From positions 226,888-290,887 of IMG/VR virus record IMGVR_UViG_3300042540_001399: 64,000 bases of DNA, one strand, 5' to 3'. The notes under the pieces are model-generated. The model was not told where the DNA came from, searched no databases, and saw only the letters and a program-made list of their open reading frames with translations. Shown piece after piece: positions 49,922-58,327 of the stretch. The position numbers were made by a program, and so were the translations under genes. Every line of letters starts with the position of its first letter. Position 1 is the first letter of the stretch. The stretch comes from a virus.

Positions 49922-50559
49922 TCTATTATTTTACAATTTTTAAAAACAGAAAATTCTGTAAGATCTCTGTAACCATTATTTTCTCCTAAATCTGAAACGT
50001 GTAGTGGATAATTTTGCATGAGGGATAATCCGTGTGATGCTTGTTGGGGAGTCATATACATATTCCATCCCAACATATCGATATCATCTTCATGATATAA
50101 TTTTTCACTCCTACCTTCATATCTTGCCTTTTTAAACCATTTAACCGCATCTAAATTGTCCGTAAGTATCATCCCACCCTTACTTATTTTTAGATGTTTT
50201 TTAATGTGAAATGATAAACACATAAAGGAACCTGATATATACATGTTTGAAGTGAATCTTTTTGCAGAATCGTAAATTGGGTATGGCTTAAGTTGATAGA
50301 TTCCTTTCCAATTGTTTGTTTCATTTCTTTTATCAAAAATGACTTCACCGCCGGCATGTATGATTGATTGGGGTACGGAAAGATAAGTTTTTGATGGAAT
50401 GGTTACTTGGTTAACTTTTAAATACTTACACACTAAAAACAATGCATTTGTACAATTGTCTACGGAAACCGCATACGGCGCACCGGTATAATCAGCAACT
50501 TCATCTTCGAAAAGTTGTACCACTTTGAATGGGTTATTTTTAGGTCTTCTGTATTCCAT
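49918..50559 (-). CDS. Short DegT/DnrJ/EryC1-type aminotransferase, 213 aa
   Basis: PLP-fold motifs: APYAVSVDNCTNALFLVCKY, VTIPSKTYLSVPQSI, then LSFHIKKHLKISKGGMI with the PLP-lysine candidate in S-F-H-x-x-K. It lacks the roughly 150-residue C-terminal domain of full enzymes (about 370 aa). Either a minimal sugar aminotransferase, a truncated relic, or one that pairs with another subunit. The Lys is intact. It overlaps the GNAT gene by 20 bp. Confidence 0.78.
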   Translation of the reverse strand: MEYRRPKNNPFKVVQLFEDEVADYTGAPYAVSVDNCTNALFLVCKYLKVNQVTIPSKTYLSVPQSIIHAGGEVIFDKRNETNNWKGIYQLKPYPIYDSAKRFTSNMYISGSFMCLSFHIKKHLKISKGGMILTDNLDAVKWFKKARYEGRSEKLYHEDDIDMLGWNMYMTPQQASHGLSLMQNYPLHVSDLGENNGYRDLTEFSVFKNCKIIE

Positions 50560-50953
50560 ATTCTAAATAAAATAAATTATTATCATTACTAACAACATTG
50601 AACCCTGTTTTAATAAACAGGTTCAAACTAGCTGTATTTGTTTTTAAAATTTTTGCCTTTGCGTCTGGAAAAATTTTAACAACCTCACTGAGCATAAATT
50701 TACCAACACCAAGTTTTTTAAAACTATTGTCGACACATATTCTTATGTCATTTTCTACCACACCGATGTAACCGCAAGGTATTTCATCCTTAAGACAAAC
50801 ATAGTAACAATCACCATATTTATCCATATATAATTTCTGATCATTTTCACTTATATTAACTTTATCCAAAAAACCTTTTTGATTTGTTGGGTCATTCCTT
50901 AAAATTCTTATAAAGTTGTAGTATTTTTCTTCGTTTTTTCTTAGTTCTAACAT
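50540..50953 (-). CDS. GNAT acetyltransferase, 137 aa
   Basis: GNAT core: ISENDQKLYMDKYGD, DEIPCGYIGVVE (beta 4) and the acetyl-CoA loop FKKLGVGKFMLSEV (Q/R-x-x-G-x-G/A type), then NTASLNLFIKTGF. With the aminotransferase it could N-acetylate an aminosugar, as in dTDP-aminosugar pathways. Confidence 0.85.
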   Translation of the reverse strand: MLELRKNEEKYYNFIRILRNDPTNQKGFLDKVNISENDQKLYMDKYGDCYYVCLKDEIPCGYIGVVENDIRICVDNSFKKLGVGKFMLSEVVKIFPDAKAKILKTNTASLNLFIKTGFNVVSNDNNLFYLEYGIQKT

Positions 50954-50957
50954 ATAT

Positions 50958-51740
50958 CTATTTGGCCCAAAATTTTAAATTTAACCATTCATTACCTGTA
51001 AATATTTTTTTTGTCTTGTCAGAAATGTCAGTCATAATTTTCCCAATATTATTTTTTTCTATTTCTATTTTGTTAATGATATCATTTATATTTTTGTAAC
51101 TAACAAAATTAGGCAGACCTTCATGACCGATTCCTATGGTTTTACGACCCATATGACCTAACTCAAACATAGTTGTACAACCACCTTTTTCGTTTGTTTT
51201 TAAATAAACAAAACTTTTTTCATAGAAATTTTCTTTCAAAAAATCTATAGTTTTATATTTTGAATAAATTACATTTTCTTCACCAAAATGTTTTATGATA
51301 GGTTTAATTATTGTGTCCCAATTAAAATAATCAGGTTTGTTTCCATGTATTCCATAGTACACATATATTTTTTCACCAAGAGGTGTTGGTTTAAACATAG
51401 AATAATCTTTGAAAGGAATATATATTTGTTTGTGTTTTAAATTATGTTTTGTTAAAATGTTCGAAAAATATCCTGGGTAGGCGTAAGTAAAAGTTCTACC
51501 ATCATTTATTAATTTAGCAACCAAATTCAGGTGACTAGACACCATATCTGCACCACCCCAAATTACAATTCTATAAGATTTATGATTTACAAATTTTTTT
51601 ATATCTTCACCATTGTAAAGCCCAACAAAAACACAAGGTAAATTTTCATCATAAGAATTTTTTAAATTCCATTTTTTTCTAAAACCATCGCCAAAATATT
51701 TTTCTAAAACTGACGAAACGTGTACTTGATTAAAATCCAT
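50958..51740 (-). CDS. GT-B-type glycosyltransferase-like protein, 260 aa
   Basis: No strict catalytic motif, but the Rossmann-like alternation (CVFVGLYNGEDIKKF, YRIVIWGGADMVS, KSFVYLKTNEKGGCTTMFEL) fits a compact GT-B enzyme. The Cys/Thr/Glu segment GGCTTMFELGHMGRKTIGIG lies at the donor-site position. It sits between GNAT and two GT-A enzymes in a contiguous minus-strand run. Confidence 0.7.
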   Translation of the reverse strand: MDFNQVHVSSVLEKYFGDGFRKKWNLKNSYDENLPCVFVGLYNGEDIKKFVNHKSYRIVIWGGADMVSSHLNLVAKLINDGRTFTYAYPGYFSNILTKHNLKHKQIYIPFKDYSMFKPTPLGEKIYVYYGIHGNKPDYFNWDTIIKPIIKHFGEENVIYSKYKTIDFLKENFYEKSFVYLKTNEKGGCTTMFELGHMGRKTIGIGHEGLPNFVSYKNINDIINKIEIEKNNIGKIMTDISDKTKKIFTGNEWLNLKFWAK

Positions 51741-51756
51741 ATATAATAATTAATGG

Positions 51757-52401
51757 TTATATATCTTTTTTCAAACCAAAACCTGCCGATGGTACAAATA
51801 TAATTGGTTCTGCGCTAAAAATATTTTTTGGTATTTGTTTATATAATCTATCAATGACTCTAAAATCACTACATTTCCAACTATCCCATGTTGCAATATT
51901 AATATATTTAGAATGAAATGTAAAACAGGAACCACCTATACCTCCTATTCTTGGTGGTCTCGACGGAGATACATCTAAAGGCAAAAATGATCCGTTTGAA
52001 TAAATCATTCTCCAAATTATCAAAGTATCTTCATCATTATTATTAATTAACTTAACAACATTTTCTAAAGAAAATGAATCCACAAATCTATCATCGTCAT
52101 CAAGGTATATGACCCAACCATCTTTAATGTATTTATGAACTTCATTGAAATAAAGGTTATGTGGTGAATACGGCCCTGTATTTGGGTTTGGATTTTTGTC
52201 ATTACTAATTAAATTTTCTTTGTTCAAAAATAAAAAAGACTTAATTCCCGAATTAATTACATAATCCATACTTTCAACATCGTCAGTACATACTATGTGG
52301 TTTATGTTTTTGTATGTTTGTTGACGAATAGAACTCAAGGTTTTTTGAAAATTGTTGGGCCTGTTTGATGTTCTTGTAATTATATTTATTAATGGTTCCA
52401 T
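51757..52401 (-). CDS. GT2-family glycosyltransferase, 214 aa
   Basis: Start MEPLINIITRTSNRPNNFQK, then SSIRQQTYKNINHIVCTDD, and the metal-binding motif YLDDDDRF. This is the GT-A nucleotide-sugar domain. A Gly-rich loop (RPPRIGGIGGSCFTFHSK) is in the acceptor region. The gene ends 3 bp before the 503-aa enzyme. Confidence 0.85.
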   Translation of the reverse strand: MEPLINIITRTSNRPNNFQKTLSSIRQQTYKNINHIVCTDDVESMDYVINSGIKSFLFLNKENLISNDKNPNPNTGPYSPHNLYFNEVHKYIKDGWVIYLDDDDRFVDSFSLENVVKLINNNDEDTLIIWRMIYSNGSFLPLDVSPSRPPRIGGIGGSCFTFHSKYINIATWDSWKCSDFRVIDRLYKQIPKNIFSAEPIIFVPSAGFGLKKDI

Positions 52402-52404
52402 AAA

Positions 52405-53916
52405 CTATATAACTTTAATATGATTTTTTAATTTGCTTATATTTGTTTGTATAAATGGTAACAAATTTTGTAAATAATCGTACTTGTACTTTTCATTTTT
52501 TTCTTTTTCATCATTTCTTGTTTGAGATTCATAATGATACCCAACACAAGAAGAATCGGTATAATTTTTTAATCCTGACAATAAACATTTTATATTTAGT
52601 TCTACATCTTCAAGACAGGAAATATAGTTTTCATTAAAGAGTCCTAATTTGATAAATGTTGATTTTCTTATCATCATAAATCCGCCAGTGTTGCCGAATG
52701 TTTCGTTCAACCCAATTTTATAATTAAAATAATTCCTAAAATTTAAGTGACCAACGTCAATAGATTGTGTATTACTCCTGAAAACTACCGCAACACCATC
52801 ATGTTGAATAGTATTATCCCTGAAGTGTAACCTGATCCCAACAGTACCTGCGTTATTTTTTTTAGAAAAAACTTCTAACATACCACTAACTGCATCGTTT
52901 AACAATTTTATATCGTTGTTACAAAAAAGTAAAAATTCATATTTTTCACTTATGTGATTTTTTACTACATCATTATTGATTTTAGAAAAATTATAATAGT
53001 CATATTCTATTAGTGTAACGTTACCAAGAGAAAGTATATTTTTTTTTATAAAATTTTTTTCATTATCTGATGATCCTGTATCTGCAATAAAAACATCGAA
53101 AACACTATTATCACATTTTTCATATAAAGATTTTACACAATCAAACAACAGTTCAGTTTTACCTTTGGTTGGTATTATAACCGCGACTTTTTTTAGTTTT
53201 TTATTTTTTTTAAAGTTTAATTCATTAATAAAAACATTTTGGGGTTTTATATCCAAAGGCAAAACTTTTTTCCATTTATTTAAGAATTTTTCTTTGCTTT
53301 CCCAAAATTCTTGGTTTGGTTGACCTACCGATTCGTGCGTTATTTCAAACGATGATGTTACCCCGATTTTAACCCCATCAACATAATTGGGAACAGAAAA
53401 ACCATGATCATAAAAGTGAAATTTACCAAATGATTCGTCAAACTTATGTTTAATTTTATTTTTATCAAATGAAATAAATAAACCATCTATTGTGACTACA
53501 GGTATTAATTGAGGTAATTTTGGTGAATATTTACTCAAAAACTTTTTTTGACCAGGTGGAAAATGATACACTTGTCCTACCATTGTTTGATGTAGTTTTT
53601 CCCAATACACACCTGATTCGGGAAAATAACAAGAACCTGCTTTACCTATTATACCAAATTCTGGATTTTTAAAAAAATCATCTAAAAGTTTTTTTCCCCA
53701 ATTTTTTTCTAATTTTATATCATTGTGACAACAAACTACAATATCGTATTTAGATTCGGTAATACCACTATTGTAAACTTGTGACAAAGAAAATTTATTA
53801 TGGTTAATATATTCCAATATTTGAATATCTTCAACACCACAAGTGTTTTTTAAGTGATTTTTAAATTTATTGTTATATTCCACATCTTTATGTGTGGAGT
53901 AAATTACTGTGATCAT
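52405..53916 (-). CDS. Two-domain glycosyltransferase, 503 aa
   Basis: The N-terminal GT-A-like module (about 1-215) has YDIVVCCHNDIKLEKNW and a Gly/His-rich end (FHFYDHGFSVPNY). A second, canonical GT2 module (about 235-503) has VAVIIPTKGKTELLFDCVKS, YEFLLFCNNDIKLLND and FNENYISCLEDVELNIK. Two catalytic modules in one chain resemble polymerising or dual-linkage enzymes such as chondroitin-type synthases. The first module may be a decayed copy. Start follows directly on the dUTPase gene. Confidence 0.85.
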   Translation of the reverse strand: MITVIYSTHKDVEYNNKFKNHLKNTCGVEDIQILEYINHNKFSLSQVYNSGITESKYDIVVCCHNDIKLEKNWGKKLLDDFFKNPEFGIIGKAGSCYFPESGVYWEKLHQTMVGQVYHFPPGQKKFLSKYSPKLPQLIPVVTIDGLFISFDKNKIKHKFDESFGKFHFYDHGFSVPNYVDGVKIGVTSSFEITHESVGQPNQEFWESKEKFLNKWKKVLPLDIKPQNVFINELNFKKNKKLKKVAVIIPTKGKTELLFDCVKSLYEKCDNSVFDVFIADTGSSDNEKNFIKKNILSLGNVTLIEYDYYNFSKINNDVVKNHISEKYEFLLFCNNDIKLLNDAVSGMLEVFSKKNNAGTVGIRLHFRDNTIQHDGVAVVFRSNTQSIDVGHLNFRNYFNYKIGLNETFGNTGGFMMIRKSTFIKLGLFNENYISCLEDVELNIKCLLSGLKNYTDSSCVGYHYESQTRNDEKEKNEKYKYDYLQNLLPFIQTNISKLKNHIKVI

Positions 53917-53922
53917 TTTATA

Positions 53923-54528
53923 TCAGATTAATCCTGTGCTACCAAACCCGTTATTTTTCCTATCTTTGTTTTCAACATCAGAAACTTTTACAATATCAAT
54001 CCACTTACCACAAACAACTGGACATAACACGGCTTGTGCCACCTTCATCCCTTTTGTAATCCTGAATTCTTCGTTATTGGTGTTAAATAAAATAACTTTG
54101 ATTTCACCTGTATACCCTTGATCAACAGTTCCTGGTGAATTAAGTACAAACAAACCTTGATTGATTGCTAATCCACTTTTAGATCTTATTTGAATTTCAT
54201 GATTTTCGGGAACGTCAATAATAATACCTGTGGATATCAAAGATCTTCCCAAAGGTGGTATTGTATATTCATCTACGGAATACAAATCAAACCCTGAATC
54301 TGTATTATATGCAAACTTAGGTAACACCGCACTTTCATGTGATAGTTTGATTTTCATTTGGACTTTCGGAATGTCGTCAGTAAATACTTTTTCCAATTCA
54401 TTAAGATCTATACCATATTCATTCATAAGATTGTTTAATTCAACATCTTCATTAATTTCATTATCACCAAAAAGTCTTTCTAAATCTTTTGTTTGTGATA
54501 GTATTTTATTCAAATCTCCTTTATTCAT
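53923..54528 (-). CDS. dut: dUTPase, 201 aa
   Basis: All five trimeric dUTPase motifs are present: DSGFDLYS, IRSKSGLA, GTVDQGYTGEI, the KGMKVAQAVLCP strand and FGSTG. It hydrolyses dUTP to dUMP, protecting phage DNA from uracil. About 55 residues precede the usual start, rich in Asp/Glu/Asn/Leu; the function of this lead is unknown. It overlaps the exonuclease gene by one base. Confidence 0.95.
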   Translation of the reverse strand: MNKGDLNKILSQTKDLERLFGDNEINEDVELNNLMNEYGIDLNELEKVFTDDIPKVQMKIKLSHESAVLPKFAYNTDSGFDLYSVDEYTIPPLGRSLISTGIIIDVPENHEIQIRSKSGLAINQGLFVLNSPGTVDQGYTGEIKVILFNTNNEEFRITKGMKVAQAVLCPVVCGKWIDIVKVSDVENKDRKNNGFGSTGLI

Positions 54529-55259
54529 TATTTTAAAATTTTTAATTTCATTATTGCTTCGACTAATACATCAACATCTTTTTCACAATAATCTGATATT
54601 TCTTTTAGTTTTTGTTCTTCCCAATAAGCGTTGTGTACTTTATCACCCGTAACTTCACCATCTTTAGGTGTTGGTATGTCTAAACAAGAACACAACAAAT
54701 CTAATGATCCTATTGAACTGTAAGCCCCGTACTGCCAAATTTCTTTAGTATCAATAGCCTTAATTTCCCAAGGTTTAGTATCATATGAAGGTAAGATTTT
54801 AGATGGCATTATACCATTTATAATCATTCTTTTTGCTAACATCGGTATGTCAAAGTTTTTAAGATTGTGCCCACAAAGATAAAAATCTAACTTATGACAA
54901 CGATCTAAAAGATTTCTAACTTCTAACAAAAGTTTTTGTTCGTCGTCACCAGAAAAGGTTTGTTTTTTTGTTTCACCATTTTCTAAAACAAACGCCATAG
55001 AAACACAAACTACTTTAGCAAACTCAGGAACTAAAGCGGCTCTTTTTTTGAATACAAAATTCATTTTTTCTTCACGTTCTTTTTTTGTCTTTGGGACTTC
55101 GATGTGATCTTCGGGAAATCTTTTTTGAAACCAATCGTAGTATTTAACAAATTGATCCGCAATCTTTGGACTAAATTTTTGACAAGAATCAAAGTCTGGA
55201 CACCCACCGACAGTTTCTATATCTAAAAATAATATTTTTGTAATTGGTATATTAATCAT
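54528..55259 (-). CDS. DnaQ-like 3'-5' exonuclease, 243 aa
   Basis: DEDDy exonuclease motifs: FLDIET, CGHNLKNFDIP and SDYCEKDV (Y-x3-D). The insertion between motifs resembles the PolB-associated exonuclease group. It is a stand-alone protein, so it may proofread in trans or process DNA/RNA ends. It lies beside dUTPase, a small DNA-metabolism pair inside the glycan cluster. Confidence 0.9.
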   Translation of the reverse strand: MINIPITKILFLDIETVGGCPDFDSCQKFSPKIADQFVKYYDWFQKRFPEDHIEVPKTKKEREEKMNFVFKKRAALVPEFAKVVCVSMAFVLENGETKKQTFSGDDEQKLLLEVRNLLDRCHKLDFYLCGHNLKNFDIPMLAKRMIINGIMPSKILPSYDTKPWEIKAIDTKEIWQYGAYSSIGSLDLLCSCLDIPTPKDGEVTGDKVHNAYWEEQKLKEISDYCEKDVDVLVEAIMKLKILK

Positions 55260-55266
55260 ATGTAAT

Positions 55267-56481
55267 TTATTTAATTAAAGATTTGTAAAATTCTGATCTT
55301 GTTTTTGTTACGTTATTTAAATCATATTTATCCTTGACTGTTTCATATAATCTTTCACCTAAGTCTATAATCATATTTGGGTTATCCACTAATTTTTTTA
55401 TGTATTTTGCCCAATCACTGTGATTCTTATGTTCATCAACCAATAAAGCATTTCCATCAACAAATTCACCTTTGTTTAATGCATGTTTTAAGTCAATTGT
55501 GTAGGGACCAACATTTGAAGCTATTATCGCTTTTTTATAAAAACCCGCCTCAATAACTTTCAATTGGGATTTCATTCTATTGAAGACGTGATTTTTTATT
55601 GGAGCTAAAGAAATGTCAAACTTAGAATAGTTTTTTGCATAAGATGTGACAGGTCTAGTCCATACTCTTACGTAGTTTTCTTTTTCCAAACCAAAAAATT
55701 CTTGATCATCAAACTTGTTCAAAAATTCTTTGTACTTAGGTGACACAATTTTATAATTGTTAGTGAAAATTTCTTCATATCTTACCCAAACTGTTTCTTC
55801 TGGTTTTATTGGTCTTTGTACTTTTTCGCCAGTTTGTTTATTAATTTCTGTTACGACACCTCTTGTATCAAAACCACAAAGATGATATTGAATTTTTTCT
55901 TGTATTGGTGATAATTTACTTACCATACCATCAAGTAGTTTAATATCGTGTAAATGTGATGATCCCCCTAACCACCCTACTCGAACTTTATCTGAAGGTA
56001 AAGTTTTTTCATTATATTGTGGATCTTGTGGATCAATTGCGTTTGGAAGTACTATTACGTTTTTATTAAACTTTTTAATTTCATTTGCAAATATTTCAGT
56101 AGTTGTTGTAACAAAAGAACACGCCTTTAAGTTTTTAAGAATTCTTTCATTTATTTTGTTTGTAACAATTAAATGATAAATAGGATGTTCTTTTGTTGGT
56201 AACCAATAATCATCTATGTCACCAATAACAACAACACCTTGTTGTTTCAAAGTGTTAATTAACTCAACAGACTTTTCATAATCTTGCCCAATACATCTAT
56301 GAAAATGTACAATTTGATATTTTTTAAAATAGTTTAAATCATTCACATTTGGTTGATAATCAATATCAACATGAAATTCATCGGGATACATGTTTTGTAA
56401 TTTAACATGCGGATCTACCGATCTATACTTACCCACACCTGACTGATCCGAAGGTAACACTAATACATTAATTTTTTCCAT
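55267..56481 (-). CDS. GT4-type glycosyltransferase, 404 aa
   Basis: The N domain has INVLVLPSDQSGVGKYRS and VVIGDIDDYWLP; the linker and C domain have VRVGWLGGSSHLHDI, then APIKNHVFNRMKSQLKVIEA and the end segment ALLVDEHKNHSDW. These fit GT-B retaining enzymes. It is the first gene of the glycan block on this strand, preceded by a terminator and a divergent A-rich spacer. Confidence 0.88.
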   Translation of the reverse strand: MEKINVLVLPSDQSGVGKYRSVDPHVKLQNMYPDEFHVDIDYQPNVNDLNYFKKYQIVHFHRCIGQDYEKSVELINTLKQQGVVVIGDIDDYWLPTKEHPIYHLIVTNKINERILKNLKACSFVTTTTEIFANEIKKFNKNVIVLPNAIDPQDPQYNEKTLPSDKVRVGWLGGSSHLHDIKLLDGMVSKLSPIQEKIQYHLCGFDTRGVVTEINKQTGEKVQRPIKPEETVWVRYEEIFTNNYKIVSPKYKEFLNKFDDQEFFGLEKENYVRVWTRPVTSYAKNYSKFDISLAPIKNHVFNRMKSQLKVIEAGFYKKAIIASNVGPYTIDLKHALNKGEFVDGNALLVDEHKNHSDWAKYIKKLVDNPNMIIDLGERLYETVKDKYDLNNVTKTRSEFYKSLIK

Positions 56482-56526
56482 AATAAAAATATACCCAAAG
56501 TATGTGGAAATATCAACTCAAAAAAT

Positions 56527-56557
56527 AAAAAACCCCAACCTAAAAAGATCGGGGTTA
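56527..56557 (-). terminator. Terminator, minus strand
   Basis: AACCCC (minus strand, 56557-56552) pairs with GGGGTT (56537-56532) around a 14-nt loop, then a T-run. It ends the transcript of the 200-aa gene upstream and insulates the glycan cluster. Confidence 0.75.
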
Positions 56558-56576
56558 ATTTATAAAGAATATGATT

Positions 56577-57179
56577 TTACTTGGCTATTTTTTTTACTTT
56601 TAAAAGTTTCCCTTCAAATATATGTTGACCAACTCTAAACTTAAAAATGTCATTAGTTTTTGATTCAGATTCTGTTAAAAGTCCATTTTCTCTTAAAACA
56701 TCTTGAACAGTTTCTCTAACAATATTTCTAATTGTGTTTTCGTTTAAACTTTTATTTTGTATATTACTTTCTAAAAGTTGTGTTTGCATTCTTTGTGGAC
56801 TTGTAGGATCCCCTTTTGCATTTACATTCATAAGTCTTGATGCTTTTTCCACAAGGTCATCAGATAGTACTGAACTATTCATTGGGTTAGATGGTTGTTG
56901 GATAGGATGCTCAATCATTAATTTTTTTATTTCATCGGGAAGTCTAGAATTTAAAATTTTATCTTCAGTATTTTCGTATTGTACCTGTTGTTTCCTTACA
57001 GCTTCTTCTGACAAATATTCTTGTGGAATATTATAACTTGCATTCATTGGTTGATAAGATTCTACATCTACGGTATTCGCCGAAGATTCTTTTACAGTGT
57101 TACGACCTATATCATCGTGTCTTTGCATTATTTTTTTTGATATTGCCAGTTTTTGTAATAGTGCTTGTTCTGTGTTCAT
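56577..57179 (-). CDS. Virion-type helical protein with targeting-like segment, 200 aa
   Basis: A Gln/Ser/Asn-rich protein with a coiled-coil start. Around residues 145-170, the run NENTIRNIVRETVQDVLREN followed by GLLTES resembles an internal copy of the targeting-type peptide, with sites ending in (L/V)-R-E and L-T-E. The C-terminal 30 residues form a small beta domain (FKFRVGQHIFEGKLLKVKK). Role unknown; likely structural. Confidence 0.65.
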   Translation of the reverse strand: MNTEQALLQKLAISKKIMQRHDDIGRNTVKESSANTVDVESYQPMNASYNIPQEYLSEEAVRKQQVQYENTEDKILNSRLPDEIKKLMIEHPIQQPSNPMNSSVLSDDLVEKASRLMNVNAKGDPTSPQRMQTQLLESNIQNKSLNENTIRNIVRETVQDVLRENGLLTESESKTNDIFKFRVGQHIFEGKLLKVKKIAK

Positions 57180-57190
57180 AATATTTTTTT

Positions 57191-57574
57191 TTAATCAAAA
57201 ATTGCGTTAATTATAACTCTTGACATACTTTTATCACCATTTGGGTTGTAGTTTGGTCTTGGTTCGTTAAATTTTTCCATTGTTGGTTTAAGTGCTATTA
57301 TTTTATCAACTCTAAACAAACGCCAACTTGGAAGTGGTTTTTTTCCCTTATAAGATCTATGAGAAGCACCTTCCATGTCCCAAGCCCTTAAAACGGGATT
57401 ATTTGCCTTACTATAACCAAAACAAACCGGCTCTATAATTCTTAAACCTTTACCGCCTGGTTCATCACCATCGTAATAAACTATCACTCGACGTTTTTTT
57501 TTAATTGCATCGACGATAGTTGATATTGATGCTACCTCAACGATAATATCTTTAAAAGAATTGTAAAGTTTCAT
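57191..57574 (-). CDS. WYL-domain protein with targeting-type start, 127 aa
   Basis: Residues 1-17 (MKLYNSFKDIIVEVASI) fit the targeting-type peptide, ending in I-V-E. The rest matches the WYL pattern: KKKRRVIVYYDGDEPGGKG, IEPVCFGYSKANNPVLRAWD and SWRLFRVDKI. WYL domains bind nucleic acid or signalling ligands in host regulators. A WYL protein behind a head-targeting peptide suggests an injected effector (inference). Confidence 0.75.
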   Translation of the reverse strand: MKLYNSFKDIIVEVASISTIVDAIKKKRRVIVYYDGDEPGGKGLRIIEPVCFGYSKANNPVLRAWDMEGASHRSYKGKKPLPSWRLFRVDKIIALKPTMEKFNEPRPNYNPNGDKSMSRVIINAIFD

Positions 57575-57864
57575 TATTGTAAAGATGCGTAAGGATATGG
57601 GTTATCTGCTTTATATTTATTAATCACAATTTCCGACTTCCTTTCCAATACGTCAGTTTTGGTACCACCGTTTGCGGTATCTAAAAAGACACCAGTACCT
57701 CTACCTTTTTCGTCACCATCACTTAGAGCATCTTTATTAGTTGACGAATATTGGTTTTCGGTTTTATAATCATTTTTTGGGATCAATTTTTTTCTTTCTT
57801 GATCTGCGTATTTTGTCAACAAATTATTAGGTTGACTATAATCCATAGGTTCTAATGTTGGCAT
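57574..57864 (-). CDS. Small virion-type protein, 96 aa
   Basis: Hydrophilic, Asp/Lys/Asn-rich, disordered-looking product (PMDYSQPNNLLTKYADQERK). A Gly/Asp-rich loop (DGDEKGRGTGVFLDTANGGT) lies in the middle. It shares start/stop overlap with the WYL gene. Probably a minor structural or assembly protein by linkage. Confidence 0.6.
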   Translation of the reverse strand: MPTLEPMDYSQPNNLLTKYADQERKKLIPKNDYKTENQYSSTNKDALSDGDEKGRGTGVFLDTANGGTKTDVLERKSEIVINKYKADNPYPYASLQ

Positions 57865-57865
57865 T

Positions 57866-58327
57866 TTAAAGTGTTTTTTTAATTAAATCGTTTATCCTTA
57901 TTAGGTTTTCTTTTATTTTTAAATTATCAGTTTCATCACCAGGATCAAACTCACTCGCTAAAGGTCCTAAGTCTTTTAAAAAGTTTTTATCAACCGGTTC
58001 TTCAGGCATATATTCATTTTCTATTTTTTTTGTGAAGTCATCACCATCTCTTAAATTTTTTATTGTGTTCGTAACCCAATTTCTCATTGTGTCACCTCCA
58101 TTTAAAACATAAGGGGCGTCTTCTTTGTTACCATTATAATATCTAAACCAATTGTCAATTCTTTCGAGTTGTTGAAATGTTGCTTGTTTAGAAGATCTTA
58201 AATCTTCATTTCTTTTGTGACCTTCTATCGAAGAATCTGAATTAGGCACTCTTTCGAAACAAATAGTCAAATGATCCAAAATTTCTTTTGGTATATAAAT
58301 AATTTTATTATATAAATTTTTATTCAC
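57866..58327 (-). CDS. Unknown protein, 153 aa
   Basis: Helical, with an internal Trp/Tyr/Arg-rich segment (ATFQQLERIDNWFRYYNG) that looks like a surface or DNA-contact helix. It overlaps the LETM1-like gene by 8 bp. No family is recognised. Confidence 0.6.
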   Translation of the reverse strand: MNKNLYNKIIYIPKEILDHLTICFERVPNSDSSIEGHKRNEDLRSSKQATFQQLERIDNWFRYYNGNKEDAPYVLNGGDTMRNWVTNTIKNLRDGDDFTKKIENEYMPEEPVDKNFLKDLGPLASEFDPGDETDNLKIKENLIRINDLIKKTL

